Source: an uncultured Senegalimassilia sp.
GTDB taxonomy: Bacteria > Actinomycetota > Coriobacteriia > Coriobacteriales > Eggerthellaceae
DNA length: 17,763 nucleotides
Assembly: GCF_934630535.1 (NCBI RefSeq)
Contig: NZ_CAKTVU010000028.1
Coordinates: forward strand, 1 to 17,763
Reading direction: 5' to 3'
This document shows, one piece after another, positions 6,445-13,654 of this stretch (its first letter is position 1; the number at the start of each line of letters is the position of its first letter). Position numbers and translations under genes: made by a program. The notes under the pieces were generated by a model. It saw nothing but the letters and a program-made list of their open reading frames with translations. It ran no database searches and had not been told where the DNA came from.

Positions 6445-8841
6445 ATGCCCGTCGATATCACCACGCTCAACGGCCCGCAGCGCGCGGCCGTCGAATGCAC
6501 CGAAGGCCCGCTTTTGGTCTTGGCCGGCGCTGGATCAGGCAAAACGCGCGTGCTCACGTACCGCATCGCGCACATCCTGGAGGATCTGAACGTGGCGCCG
6601 TGGGAGATCTTGGCCATCACGTTCACCAACAAGGCGGCCGCCGAGATGCGCGAGCGCCTGCAGGGCCTGGTCGGTCCGCGCAGCCGCGGCATGTGGGTAT
6701 CCACCTTCCACAGCATGTGCGTGCGCATGCTGCGCGCCGACGCCGAGCGCCTGGGGTTCTCGAAGAGCTTCACCATCTACGACACCGACGACCAGAAGCG
6801 CCTGTACAAGGAGATCATGGCCGAGCTGGACATCGACCCGAAGCGCTTTCCCATAAACGCCCTGATGAACCGTATTTCCACGGCGAAAAACGAGCTGAAG
6901 GTGCCCGGCAACTTCGCCAAAGAGGCCAACGACCCGGTGGGCAAGGTGGCCGCGCGCGTGTACGAGAAGCTGCAGGAGCGCTTGAAGCAGGCCAACGCCT
7001 TCGACTTCGACGATCTGCTGCTTTATGCGTACCTGCTGCTGAAGAACCATCCCGACGTGCTCGAGGCCTATCAGCTGCGCTTCCGCTACATCATGGTCGA
7101 CGAGTACCAGGACACCAACCACGCGCAGTATGAGATCACGCGCCTTTTGGCCGAGCAGCACGGCAACATCATGGTGGTAGGCGACGACGACCAGTCCATT
7201 TACAGCTGGCGCGGCGCCGACATCCGCAACATCCTGGAGTTTGAGAAGGACTACCCCCAGTGCACCACGGTGAAGCTGGAGCAGAACTACCGCAGCGTGG
7301 GCAACGTGCTGGCCGCCGCCAACGCCGTCATCGCGAACAATCAGCATCGCAAGGTGAAGAAGCTGTTCACCGACCAGGAGGACGGCGAGAAGATCCACGT
7401 GTACATGGCCACAGACGAGCGCGACGAGGGCCGCTGGATCGCCGGCGAGATCGAGAAGCAGCGCCAGAAGGGGCTGTCCTACAACCAGGTGGCGGTGTTC
7501 TACCGCACCAACGCCCAGTCGCGCATGCTTGAAGATATGCTGCTGCGCGCCGGAGTGCCGTACCGCATCGTCGGCGGTACGCGATTCTTCGATCGCGCCG
7601 AGATCCGCGACGTCATGGCCTACCTCACGTTGGTGGTCAACCCCGCCGACGACATCGCGGCCAAGCGCGTTATCAACACGCCGCGCCGCGGCATCGGCAA
7701 GTCCACGGTGGAGCGCATCGAGCAGTTCGCGCGCGAGATGGACATGACGTTCATGGAGGGCGCCGAGATCGCCATCGCCGACCCCGAGCTGCGTGCCGCC
7801 ACGCGCCGCAGCGTGGGGGAGTTCGTGCAGATCATCAAGGACGCGCAGTCCTACTCGGGCGATCTGCGCAAGTGCATCGAGGCCGTCATCGACAAGTCCG
7901 GCCTGATCAGCGCCTTGCAGGCCGAGAGCACCGACGAGGCGCGCGGGCGCGTTGAGAACATCCAGGAGTTCCTGTCCGTAGTCGATGAGTTCGTGGACAC
8001 CCACGAAGAGGAGGACGCCGATTACGCGGCTCCTACGGTTGGCGAGCAGGGTGGGGAAGGCGAAGGCGCCGCCGAGCCCGTGCGCGTGCTGCGCGGCGAT
8101 TCGCTGGCCGACTTCCTGGAATGGGTGCGCCTGCGTACCGACCTCGACACCATGGACGAGGATGGCCAGGCGGTCACCATGATGACGGTGCACGCCTCGA
8201 AGGGCCTGGAGTTCGATTGCGTGTTCGTGGCGGGCATGGAGGAGACGCTGTTCCCGCATATGAACAGCGTCGGCGACGCCGCCGGCATCGAGGAGGAGCG
8301 CCGCCTGGCATACGTCGCCATCACGCGCGCCCGCAAGGTGCTGTTCCTCACCTGCGCCTACACGCGCCAGATCTTCGGTCAGACGCAGGCAAACCCCGTC
8401 TCGCGCTTCATCCATGAGATCCCCGGCGAGCTTCGCCAGACCATGGGCGTGGGAAGCCAGGGCTTCTCCGGCACCGGCTGGGAGAAGCGCGGCAGCCGCA
8501 AGGGCATTTCCGGCAGCGGCGTGGAGGCCGGCGGCGGCCGCGTGTTCGGCCGCTCAAGCGCCAGCGCCCCCGGCGGCAGGTCCGAGCGCGAGCGCCGCGA
8601 GGCGCGCACGAGCCGCATCGGCGCAGGTCGTTCGGTGTCGGGCGCTTATGTGTGCCCCGGGGCGGAGAAGAAGGCGGCAGCCAAGATGACCTTCGCCGCC
8701 GGCGACACCGTCGACCACAAGACGTTCGGCCGCGGCAAGGTCACGAAGGTGGACGGCGACACGCTCTATGTCCGCTTCTCCAAGTCCGGCCAAACGAAGA
8801 AGCTGCTGAAAGACTACGCGCCCATCGTGAAAATAGGGTAG
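6445..8841 (+). CDS. pcrA: ATP-dependent 3'-5' DNA helicase, UvrD/PcrA family
   Basis: A superfamily 1A helicase of 798 residues acting in nucleotide excision and mismatch-linked repair, replication-fork rescue and removal of RecA filaments or stalled polymerase. The motifs appear in order: Walker A AGAGSGKT (27-34), TFTNKAAAEM (59-68), Walker B DEYQDT (219-224), GDDDQSIYSWRGA (246-258), QNYRS near 280, TVHASKGLEFD (581-591) and RRLAYVAITRARK near 619-631. A Gly/Ser/Arg-rich linker follows, then a small C-terminal Tudor-like domain (about 750-798, VDHKTFGRGKV...), the RNA polymerase-binding module typical of PcrA. An acidic low-complexity segment sits near 530-545. I chose the ATG at 6445, preceded by GAAGGAA; the earlier in-frame ATG at 6346 has no ribosome site and adds non-conserved residues. 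Confidence 0.96.
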   Translation: MPVDITTLNGPQRAAVECTEGPLLVLAGAGSGKTRVLTYRIAHILEDLNVAPWEILAITFTNKAAAEMRERLQGLVGPRSRGMWVSTFHSMCVRMLRADAERLGFSKSFTIYDTDDQKRLYKEIMAELDIDPKRFPINALMNRISTAKNELKVPGNFAKEANDPVGKVAARVYEKLQERLKQANAFDFDDLLLYAYLLLKNHPDVLEAYQLRFRYIMVDEYQDTNHAQYEITRLLAEQHGNIMVVGDDDQSIYSWRGADIRNILEFEKDYPQCTTVKLEQNYRSVGNVLAAANAVIANNQHRKVKKLFTDQEDGEKIHVYMATDERDEGRWIAGEIEKQRQKGLSYNQVAVFYRTNAQSRMLEDMLLRAGVPYRIVGGTRFFDRAEIRDVMAYLTLVVNPADDIAAKRVINTPRRGIGKSTVERIEQFAREMDMTFMEGAEIAIADPELRAATRRSVGEFVQIIKDAQSYSGDLRKCIEAVIDKSGLISALQAESTDEARGRVENIQEFLSVVDEFVDTHEEEDADYAAPTVGEQGGEGEGAAEPVRVLRGDSLADFLEWVRLRTDLDTMDEDGQAVTMMTVHASKGLEFDCVFVAGMEETLFPHMNSVGDAAGIEEERRLAYVAITRARKVLFLTCAYTRQIFGQTQANPVSRFIHEIPGELRQTMGVGSQGFSGTGWEKRGSRKGISGSGVEAGGGRVFGRSSASAPGGRSERERREARTSRIGAGRSVSGAYVCPGAEKKAAAKMTFAAGDTVDHKTFGRGKVTKVDGDTLYVRFSKSGQTKKLLKDYAPIVKIG

Positions 8842-8892
8842 GGCGAAAGCGGCTACGATCGGGCTGTCACGCTGCAGCCTGCATACGGAAGC

Positions 8893-8921
8893 GCCCCGCA
8901 TACCTCGGTGGTTTGCGGGGC
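8893..8921 (+). terminator. Terminator between convergent pcrA and serine dehydratase genes
   Basis: GCCCCGCA (8893-8900) pairs perfectly with TGCGGGGC (8914-8921), with an inner ACC/GGT pairing in the loop. On the plus strand it is followed by a T-rich but interrupted tract (TCTTCGTTCGTT), so pcrA is its likelier client. It could act weakly on the minus strand too. Confidence 0.55.
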
Positions 8922-9063
8922 TCTTCGTTCGTTGAGCAGGGTTGAACAGGGCGACCAGGGGGGCGGGAGGTGTGTTCGCGCTTGGGCGCCGCGGGGTGGC
9001 GGGGCAAGCGGCCGGTGGCGTTGACGCGGGTCGGCTAATGCCTGCGCGGAAGGCCGCCGCCCC

Positions 9064-10689
9064 TTACTTCCCGCACATGTGCGATTCGCACCAGGCGCAG
9101 GCGTCGGGGGTTGCCGCCAGGCCGCCCAGGGCCGATTCGCGCAGCTCGAAGGGCAGGCTGCGGCCCACCTTGTACATGGCCTCCACCGTTTGGTCGAAGC
9201 CCACCAGGTTGCCGATGCCGGCAAGTGAGGTTTGCGCGCTGACCAGCGCCGTTGCCGCGCCCGAGGCGTTGCGCTTCTGGCAGGGCACCTCCACCAGGCC
9301 CGCAACCGGGTCGCACACCAGACCCATCATATTGGTGAGCGCGTTGCCCGCGGCGTTCAAGCATTGCTCGGGCGTGCCGCCCTCAAGCTCCACGCATGCC
9401 GCCGCGGCCATCGCGGCCGCCGACCCGATCTCGGCCTGGCAGCCGCCTTCGGCGCCGGAGACCGTGGCGTTGCGGGTGATCAGATAGCCCACGGCGGCGG
9501 CGCAAGCCAGTGCGCGCTGGAGCTGCTCGTCGGAATACCCCTTCGCCTTCTGCAGGGCCAGTAGCACGCCGGGAATCACGCCGGCCGATCCGGCAGTGGG
9601 GGCTGCCACGATGCGGCCCATGGAGGCGTTGGTCTCCAGCACCGCCATGGCGTAGGCGCAGGCGCTGGCGATGGGCTCGCCGAGCACGTCGGCGCCCGAA
9701 TCGCGCACCTTCGCGATGCGCTGCGCCTCGCCGCCTAAAAGCCCGCCCATGGATGCGGCGGGCGCGTCGAGTGGCAGGAATGCGGCGTCTTTCATGACGC
9801 GCAGCGCGTAAGCAAGGTATGCGCTTGTGCCATCGGCGTGGCCTCCGGCCTGCTGCACGGCGGCCTCGCGGCGCAGGAACACCTCGGAGATGGCGGCCTT
9901 TTGAGCAGCGCAAAGCGCAAGCAGCTGCGTTCCATTCGTGAAATCGAGAGCACGCAGGCGTTCAAGCGCCGCTGCCTGCTCGGTCTCCCCGACGGTCGCC
10001 TGGGCCTGGCCGAGTGCTGCGGCGGGGATGACGCGCACGCCGCGGATCAGGGGATTTTCCAAGATGGTCGCCTGCGCATTGTCGTCGATGCGCTGATCGG
10101 TTTCCAGCACGGTCCATGCCGTGTCGCCGCGCTGCTCGCGGTACATGCGGGCCGTGGCGATGTTGACGCCGTGCGCCGAAAGGCTGGTGGCGATATGCGC
10201 GAGCACGCCCGGCAGGTCGCGCTGCTGCACCACGATCGAGTGGTTCTCGCCGGTGATGTAGACGTCCACCCCGTCGATCTTGCGGATGACGGCAGCGCCG
10301 CCGCCCACGCTTTCGCCGCGCACCTCCATGCGCCCGCCTTCGGCGGTGTCGATGACGATGTCGATGGTGTTGGGGTGCTCGTAGTCGTCGCAGTCGGGAA
10401 GGGGGGTGAACGTGAAGTCCAGCCCCGCCTCGCGCGCGTGTGCGAACGAGCTGCGGATGCGCAGGTCGTCGGGCGCAAGGCCGAGCATGCCGGCGACCAG
10501 CGCCTTGTCGGTGCCGTGGCCGGTCAGCGTATGCGCGAAGCTGCCGAGCAGACGGAACTCCACGTGCGTCGGCAGCTCGCCGGCCAGCTTGCGCGCCATG
10601 TACGCGATGCGCAGCGCGCCGGCGGTGTGGCTGCTCGACGGCCCCACCATCACCGGCCCGATGATATCGGTCAACCCAATCGTCTCCAT
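9064..10689 (-). CDS. sdaA: L-serine dehydratase (L-serine ammonia-lyase), single-chain iron-sulfur type
   Basis: Deaminates L-serine to pyruvate and ammonia with an oxygen-sensitive [4Fe-4S] cluster. The 541-residue chain joins the beta domain (about 1-145, with GPSSSHTAGALR at 17-28), an ACT-like segment (about 150-225, starting HSIVVQQRDLPGVLAHIA) and the alpha catalytic domain (about 240-525). The three expected cluster cysteines are Cys417 in GAEGGCQAEIG, Cys459 in GLVCDPVAG and Cys470 in VPCQKRN. After the usual end (LGGLAATP) the chain finishes with a Cys-rich tail holding Cys531, 534 and 539. In the Legionella enzyme a C-terminal cysteine caps the cluster's open iron, so this tail may do likewise. 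I start at the ATG at 10689, after AAAGGAG; the frame is open to 10800 without support. Monocistronic. Confidence 0.95.
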   Translation of the reverse strand: METIGLTDIIGPVMVGPSSSHTAGALRIAYMARKLAGELPTHVEFRLLGSFAHTLTGHGTDKALVAGMLGLAPDDLRIRSSFAHAREAGLDFTFTPLPDCDDYEHPNTIDIVIDTAEGGRMEVRGESVGGGAAVIRKIDGVDVYITGENHSIVVQQRDLPGVLAHIATSLSAHGVNIATARMYREQRGDTAWTVLETDQRIDDNAQATILENPLIRGVRVIPAAALGQAQATVGETEQAAALERLRALDFTNGTQLLALCAAQKAAISEVFLRREAAVQQAGGHADGTSAYLAYALRVMKDAAFLPLDAPAASMGGLLGGEAQRIAKVRDSGADVLGEPIASACAYAMAVLETNASMGRIVAAPTAGSAGVIPGVLLALQKAKGYSDEQLQRALACAAAVGYLITRNATVSGAEGGCQAEIGSAAAMAAAACVELEGGTPEQCLNAAGNALTNMMGLVCDPVAGLVEVPCQKRNASGAATALVSAQTSLAGIGNLVGFDQTVEAMYKVGRSLPFELRESALGGLAATPDACAWCESHMCGK

Positions 10690-10740
10690 GCCCGCTCCTT
10701 TGCGTGTTGCCGCCTCATGCGGTCGTTTCCGTTTCCGTAC

Positions 10741-10746
10741 ACTATA
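10741..10746 (-). promoter_or_regulatory. Candidate -10 box of the serine dehydratase gene
   Basis: On the minus strand this reads TATAGT, one base from the consensus, about 52 bases before the chosen start. No clear -35 hexamer is present at the normal distance, so an activator may be needed; that is inference. Confidence 0.4.
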
Positions 10747-10880
10747 CCGGCTTGCCGTCTGGGCGCGTAGCGGTTTACGCATGGTTAACGGTTCCAACAC
10801 GTGGGGGAAACCGTGCCCGATGCGCCCGGCGCCGCGCGCGACGGCCGTTTGCGCTCGGTTCGTGGCTGTTCGCTAGGGTT

Positions 10881-10910
10881 TTGGGCATGTGCACCAAGCG
10901 GGGGTATAAT
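10881..10910 (+). promoter_or_regulatory. Promoter of ppaC
   Basis: A perfect TATAAT at 10905-10910 is preceded at 18 bases by TTGGGC (10881-10886). Transcription should start near 10917, leaving a leader of about 88 bases. Confidence 0.65.
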
Positions 10911-10962
10911 AATTGGTCGGCGTCGCGTCTTTTGCGAACGCTTCGCCGAAAAGGGTAGGACG

Positions 10963-10989
10963 ATGAAGGGCCGGGCGCGACCCGGCTAG
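10963..10989 (+). other. Possible eight-codon leader ORF with hairpin before ppaC
   Basis: ATG to TAG encodes MKGRARPG, with a weak AGGGTAGGA upstream. Inside it, GCCGGG (10970-10975) and CCCGGC (10981-10986) form a six-pair stem with a five-base loop. The stop lies one base before the ppaC ribosome site GAAGGAG (10991-10997). Translation of the mini-ORF would open the hairpin. Such short frames also occur by chance, so confidence is low. Confidence 0.25.
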
Positions 10990-11004
10990 CGAAGGAGCGA
11001 TCAC

Positions 11005-11943
11005 ATGGCGGCACCCATCCTGGTGTTCGGTCACAAGAACCCCGACAACGATGCCATCAGCGCAGCTGTTGGCTATGCGTACCTGAAAAACGAGCTGGCC
11101 AAGCGCGCCGGTTCCGACGCCGTCTACGAGGCGTGCCGTCTGGGCGGCCTTCCGCCGGAGACCGAGTGGATCTTGGGCGAGAACGGCATCGAGGCGCCGC
11201 GTCTGATCGAGTCCCTTTCCGAGGGCCAGCAGGTCATCCTCGTCGACCACAACGAGGCCCTGCAGTCCGCCGACGGCCTTGACGCCGCCGAGATCGTCGA
11301 GATCGTCGACCATCATCGCCTGGGCGGCCTGGTCACCGCGCAGCCGCTGCGCTTCAACGCCAAGCCCGTGGGCTCCACCGCCGCCATCGTGGCGCGCGAG
11401 TTCGAGATCGAGGGCGTTGAGCTGCCGAAGGGTATCGCCGCGCTGCTGCTCGGCGCCATGCTCACCGACACCGTCATCATGAAGTCGCCCACCACCACCG
11501 ACTTCGACCGCGACATCATCGCCCGCACGGCCGCTGCCGTGGGCGTCGACCCGGTCGAGTACGGCATGTCCATCTTCAAGTGCCGTTCCAACCCCGCCGA
11601 GCTGCCCGTTGACAAGCTGGTCAACGCCGACGCCAAGGAGTTCGAGCTGTCCAACGGCAACAAGGTCTACATCGGCCAGTACGAAACGGTCGACCTGCAG
11701 GCCGTGCTCGGCCGCGAGGCCGAGATCCGCGAGGCCATCAAGGGCCTGGTCGCGGACAAGGGCTACCAGTTCGTGCTGTTCTTCGCCACCGACATCCTGG
11801 CCGAGGGCAGCCAGTTTATCTGCGAGGGCGACACCGACTTCGTCAACCGCGCCTTCGATATCGACTGCACCGGCAAGTCCGTCTGGATGCCCGGCGTGCT
11901 TTCCCGCAAGAAGCAGGTGGCCGCACCCATCCTGGCGCTGTAG
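11005..11943 (+). CDS. ppaC: Manganese-dependent inorganic pyrophosphatase (family II)
   Basis: Hydrolyses pyrophosphate to two phosphates in the cytosol and so pulls biosynthetic reactions forward. The 312-residue protein is a DHH-family phosphoesterase with all metal motifs: GHKNPDND (9-16: His10, Asp14, Asp16), DHNE (Asp81, His82), DHH (102-104) and Asp155 in LTDTV. The C-terminal substrate-binding signature is SRKKQ (300-304). No CBS or DRTGG regulatory insert is present, so it is the plain, constitutively active form. The ATG at 11005 follows GAAGGAG by seven bases. It has its own promoter (TATAAT) and a long-stem terminator, so it is a single-gene unit. The assignment is secure. Confidence 0.98.
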   Translation: MAAPILVFGHKNPDNDAISAAVGYAYLKNELAKRAGSDAVYEACRLGGLPPETEWILGENGIEAPRLIESLSEGQQVILVDHNEALQSADGLDAAEIVEIVDHHRLGGLVTAQPLRFNAKPVGSTAAIVAREFEIEGVELPKGIAALLLGAMLTDTVIMKSPTTTDFDRDIIARTAAAVGVDPVEYGMSIFKCRSNPAELPVDKLVNADAKEFELSNGNKVYIGQYETVDLQAVLGREAEIREAIKGLVADKGYQFVLFFATDILAEGSQFICEGDTDFVNRAFDIDCTGKSVWMPGVLSRKKQVAAPILAL

Positions 11944-11970
11944 CCTCGCGCTAGCATACGTCATCGCACA

Positions 11971-12004
11971 AGGAAGCCCCCGCGCACCCGCGCGAGGGCT
12001 TCCT
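11971..12004 (+). terminator. Stem-loop terminator after ppaC
   Basis: AGGAAGCCC pairs perfectly with GGGCTTCCT, and an inner CGCGC/GCGCG extends the stem past one C/A mismatch, closing on an ACCC loop. The following tract (GTCGTTTCC) is only moderately T-rich. It lies between convergent ppaC and the LysR gene and could serve both. Confidence 0.65.
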
Positions 12005-12142
12005 GTCGTTTCCGGGCACTTTGGGGACGTAGCGTTATCTGTCAGGTTTCTGCTGCTCGACCTTTGCCTGCCCGTCAACCGATCTTGCTCCGCGATTCGC
12101 GTATCCCGGCACCCGTTTCTTCTTGCGAAGCCTCATTCCTCC

Positions 12143-13018
12143 TTACGCGTCCGCTTCCCCCATTCGCCGCTTTATGAAGTCGAGTAAAAACGCGTGGAAC
12201 TCGGCGGCTTTCTGGCCGAGCGGGTGCTTGGCCGTTTCCACCACGATATCGCGTTCGAACCCTGCATCCGCGATCGGCGCCAGCACCACGTCCGACCCTT
12301 CCAACGCACCCCAGCTGCGCTCGGGCCAAAACCCCACGCCAAGCCCCAGCGCGATGAACTTGCGCACCACATCGGGGCTGTCCGACTCGAACACCACGTT
12401 CGGCGCGAACCCCGCCTTCAGGCATAGCTCGTCGCATACGCCGCGGAACCCTCGCGTTCCCGCCAAGCACACGAAAGGCGCATCGGCGAAATCCGCCAGG
12501 CAAATCGATCCGCCTTTCGCTTGCTCCTTGGGGATGGCAAGGCATATGCGCTCGCTGTGCACCTGGGATGTGCGCGCATCCGGTTTCGCCGCGCCCCCGG
12601 ATGCCACCGTGCGCACCCGCACGTCCCAGCGAGCTTCGCTGTTGGCCTGGTTGATGACGAACGCGGCTTGCGGCACCGTTGCGCGAAACGCCGCGATCGC
12701 GTCGACCGTCATGGACGTGGCGGCCTCGACGTCGATGCGCACGGTGTTGCGCTCCTGGCCCTTCGCCTGCGCTATGGCCTGGGGAATCTCGTCGAACGCG
12801 GCAAGCAGCGGGGCGGCTTTGCTCTCAAGCGCCTCGCCGCAGGGGGTCAGCCGGATGTTGCGCCCGACGCGCTCGAACAGCTTGGCGTCAAGCTCGCCCT
12901 CAAGGCGGCGGATAGCCTGCGTCAGCGCCGGCTGTGCCACGCCAAGGCGCTTGGCCGAGTTCGTCATATGCTGGGTTTGGGCCACCTCGTGAAAATAACG
13001 CAGCTGCAACAATTCCAT
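12143..13018 (-). CDS. LysR-family transcriptional regulator
   Basis: A 291-residue DNA-binding regulator. The N-terminal winged helix-turn-helix covers about residues 1-60, with the recognition region MTNSAKRLGVAQPALTQAIRRLE (helices around 18-40) and the typical continuation LFERVGRNIRLTPCGEAL. The rest is a substrate-binding domain with little recognisable specificity. The start at 13018 follows AAGGAGG by five bases; an upstream in-frame ATG at 13039 has no such site. It is divergent from the SemiSWEET-like gene across 147 bases, the classic arrangement in which a LysR protein controls itself and its neighbour. The co-inducer is unknown, and the link to the neighbour is inference. Confidence 0.93.
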   Translation of the reverse strand: MELLQLRYFHEVAQTQHMTNSAKRLGVAQPALTQAIRRLEGELDAKLFERVGRNIRLTPCGEALESKAAPLLAAFDEIPQAIAQAKGQERNTVRIDVEAATSMTVDAIAAFRATVPQAAFVINQANSEARWDVRVRTVASGGAAKPDARTSQVHSERICLAIPKEQAKGGSICLADFADAPFVCLAGTRGFRGVCDELCLKAGFAPNVVFESDSPDVVRKFIALGLGVGFWPERSWGALEGSDVVLAPIADAGFERDIVVETAKHPLGQKAAEFHAFLLDFIKRRMGEADA

Positions 13019-13165
13019 GCGCACCTCCTTGCCGTTCAATGTGACGATAACGCGCAGATTATGGAAAACGCTTAACCTATAACGTAGACAGTTTTACCAT
13101 AGCGAATCGCCGGGGGCATGCGTCCTCGATGAACCTGCAGAATACCACCAAGGGAGATGACGGAA
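13019..13165. promoter_or_regulatory. Divergent control region between the LysR gene and the SemiSWEET-like gene
   Basis: A notably AT-rich patch (about 13058-13112) lies in this GC-rich DNA. It contains ATTATGG...CCTATAA (about 13059-13082) and CTAT...ATAG (about 13077-13112), each a loose dyad with T/A ends as LysR sites have. TATAAC at 13078-13083 and, on the minus strand, CATAAT are possible -10 words. No base-level assignment of operator and promoter is justified. Confidence 0.35.
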
Positions 13166-13495
13166 ATGGCAGAGGCGCTTGAGGCGATCATGCTCATTTG
13201 CTTCGGGCTTTCGTGGCCTATGAACGCGTACAAGAACTTCAAGGCCCGCACGGCCGCGGGAACCAGCTGGCAGTTCATCCTGCTGATCACGCTCGGCTAT
13301 TTCGCCGGCATCGCGGCGAAGTTCGTGTCCGGCACCATCAACTGGGTCCTTGCCGTGTACTTCATCAACGTTGTCTGCATCGCCGCCAACTGGGTCGTGT
13401 ACTTCCGTAACCGTGCCATCGACCGTGAACGCGATCGCCTGCGCAAGGAGGAGGACGCGCAGGACGCCTTGGCGCAAGCGCGTGCTGCCCGCTAG
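13166..13495 (+). CDS. SemiSWEET/PQ-loop-like small membrane protein
   Basis: A 109-residue protein with three hydrophobic segments: about 3-18 (LEAIMLICFGLSWPMNAYKNF), 34-55 (WQFILLITLGYFAGIAAKF) and 61-83 (NWVLAVYFINVVCIAANWVVYF). A charged C-terminal tail rich in Arg, Glu and Ala follows and looks coiled or amphipathic. Three helices with a Pro in the first and a YK.FK-type loop after it resemble half-SWEET (MtN3/PQ-loop) proteins, which dimerise to form a sugar channel. Substrate and even transport activity are unproven. I chose the ATG at 13166 because AAGGGAG ends nine bases before it; the ATG at 13157 directly touches that site and is too close. It probably answers to the divergent LysR gene. 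Confidence 0.7.
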   Translation: MAEALEAIMLICFGLSWPMNAYKNFKARTAAGTSWQFILLITLGYFAGIAAKFVSGTINWVLAVYFINVVCIAANWVVYFRNRAIDRERDRLRKEEDAQDALAQARAAR

Positions 13496-13538
13496 TGGTT
13501 GCCGTCGCCTGTATCCACATGGTGGTTTCAAGCATTCC

Positions 13539-13573
13539 TTGCGTTGTCTTAGGCGCTGACCTATATCTATATA
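13539..13573 (+). promoter_or_regulatory. Promoter of the PepT-like peptidase gene
   Basis: TTGCGT (13539-13544) and TATATC (13562-13567) are 17 bases apart; an overlapping alternative is TTGTCT (13544-13549) with TATATA (13568-13573), 18 apart. Transcription would start near 13575-13580. Confidence 0.55.
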
Positions 13574-13585
13574 TATGAGCGTTTT

Positions 13586-13613
13586 CGGAAAGCCGCCCTT
13601 GTGCGGCTTTCCG
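13586..13613 (+). other. Perfect 11-bp hairpin in the peptidase leader
   Basis: CGGAAAGCCGC and GCGGCTTTCCG form a perfect eleven-pair stem with a six-base loop. Neither strand has a T-tract after it, so it is not a standard terminator. It would sit at or near the 5' end of the peptidase mRNA, where such a stem can stabilise the transcript. Alternatively it ends the SemiSWEET-like transcript by another route. Confidence 0.6.
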
Positions 13614-13654
13614 CGTATACCGGCGAACCGACATCCCGATCGAAAGGGGAACCC

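Larger units (their letters stand above)
10690..11004. other. Divergent intergenic region serine dehydratase/ppaC
   Basis: A 315-base gap with promoters for both neighbours (listed separately). The middle third, 10747-10880, shows nothing I can name. The right part is the ppaC leader, which contains a tiny reading frame (10963-10989) overlapping a hairpin. Confidence 0.5.

Noticed and set aside
6535..8415. 626-codon open frame antisense to pcrA
   Set aside because: Same antisense artefact: the opposing frame encodes a full set of helicase motifs, while this one shows none and has the typical His/Leu/Val/Gly shadow composition.
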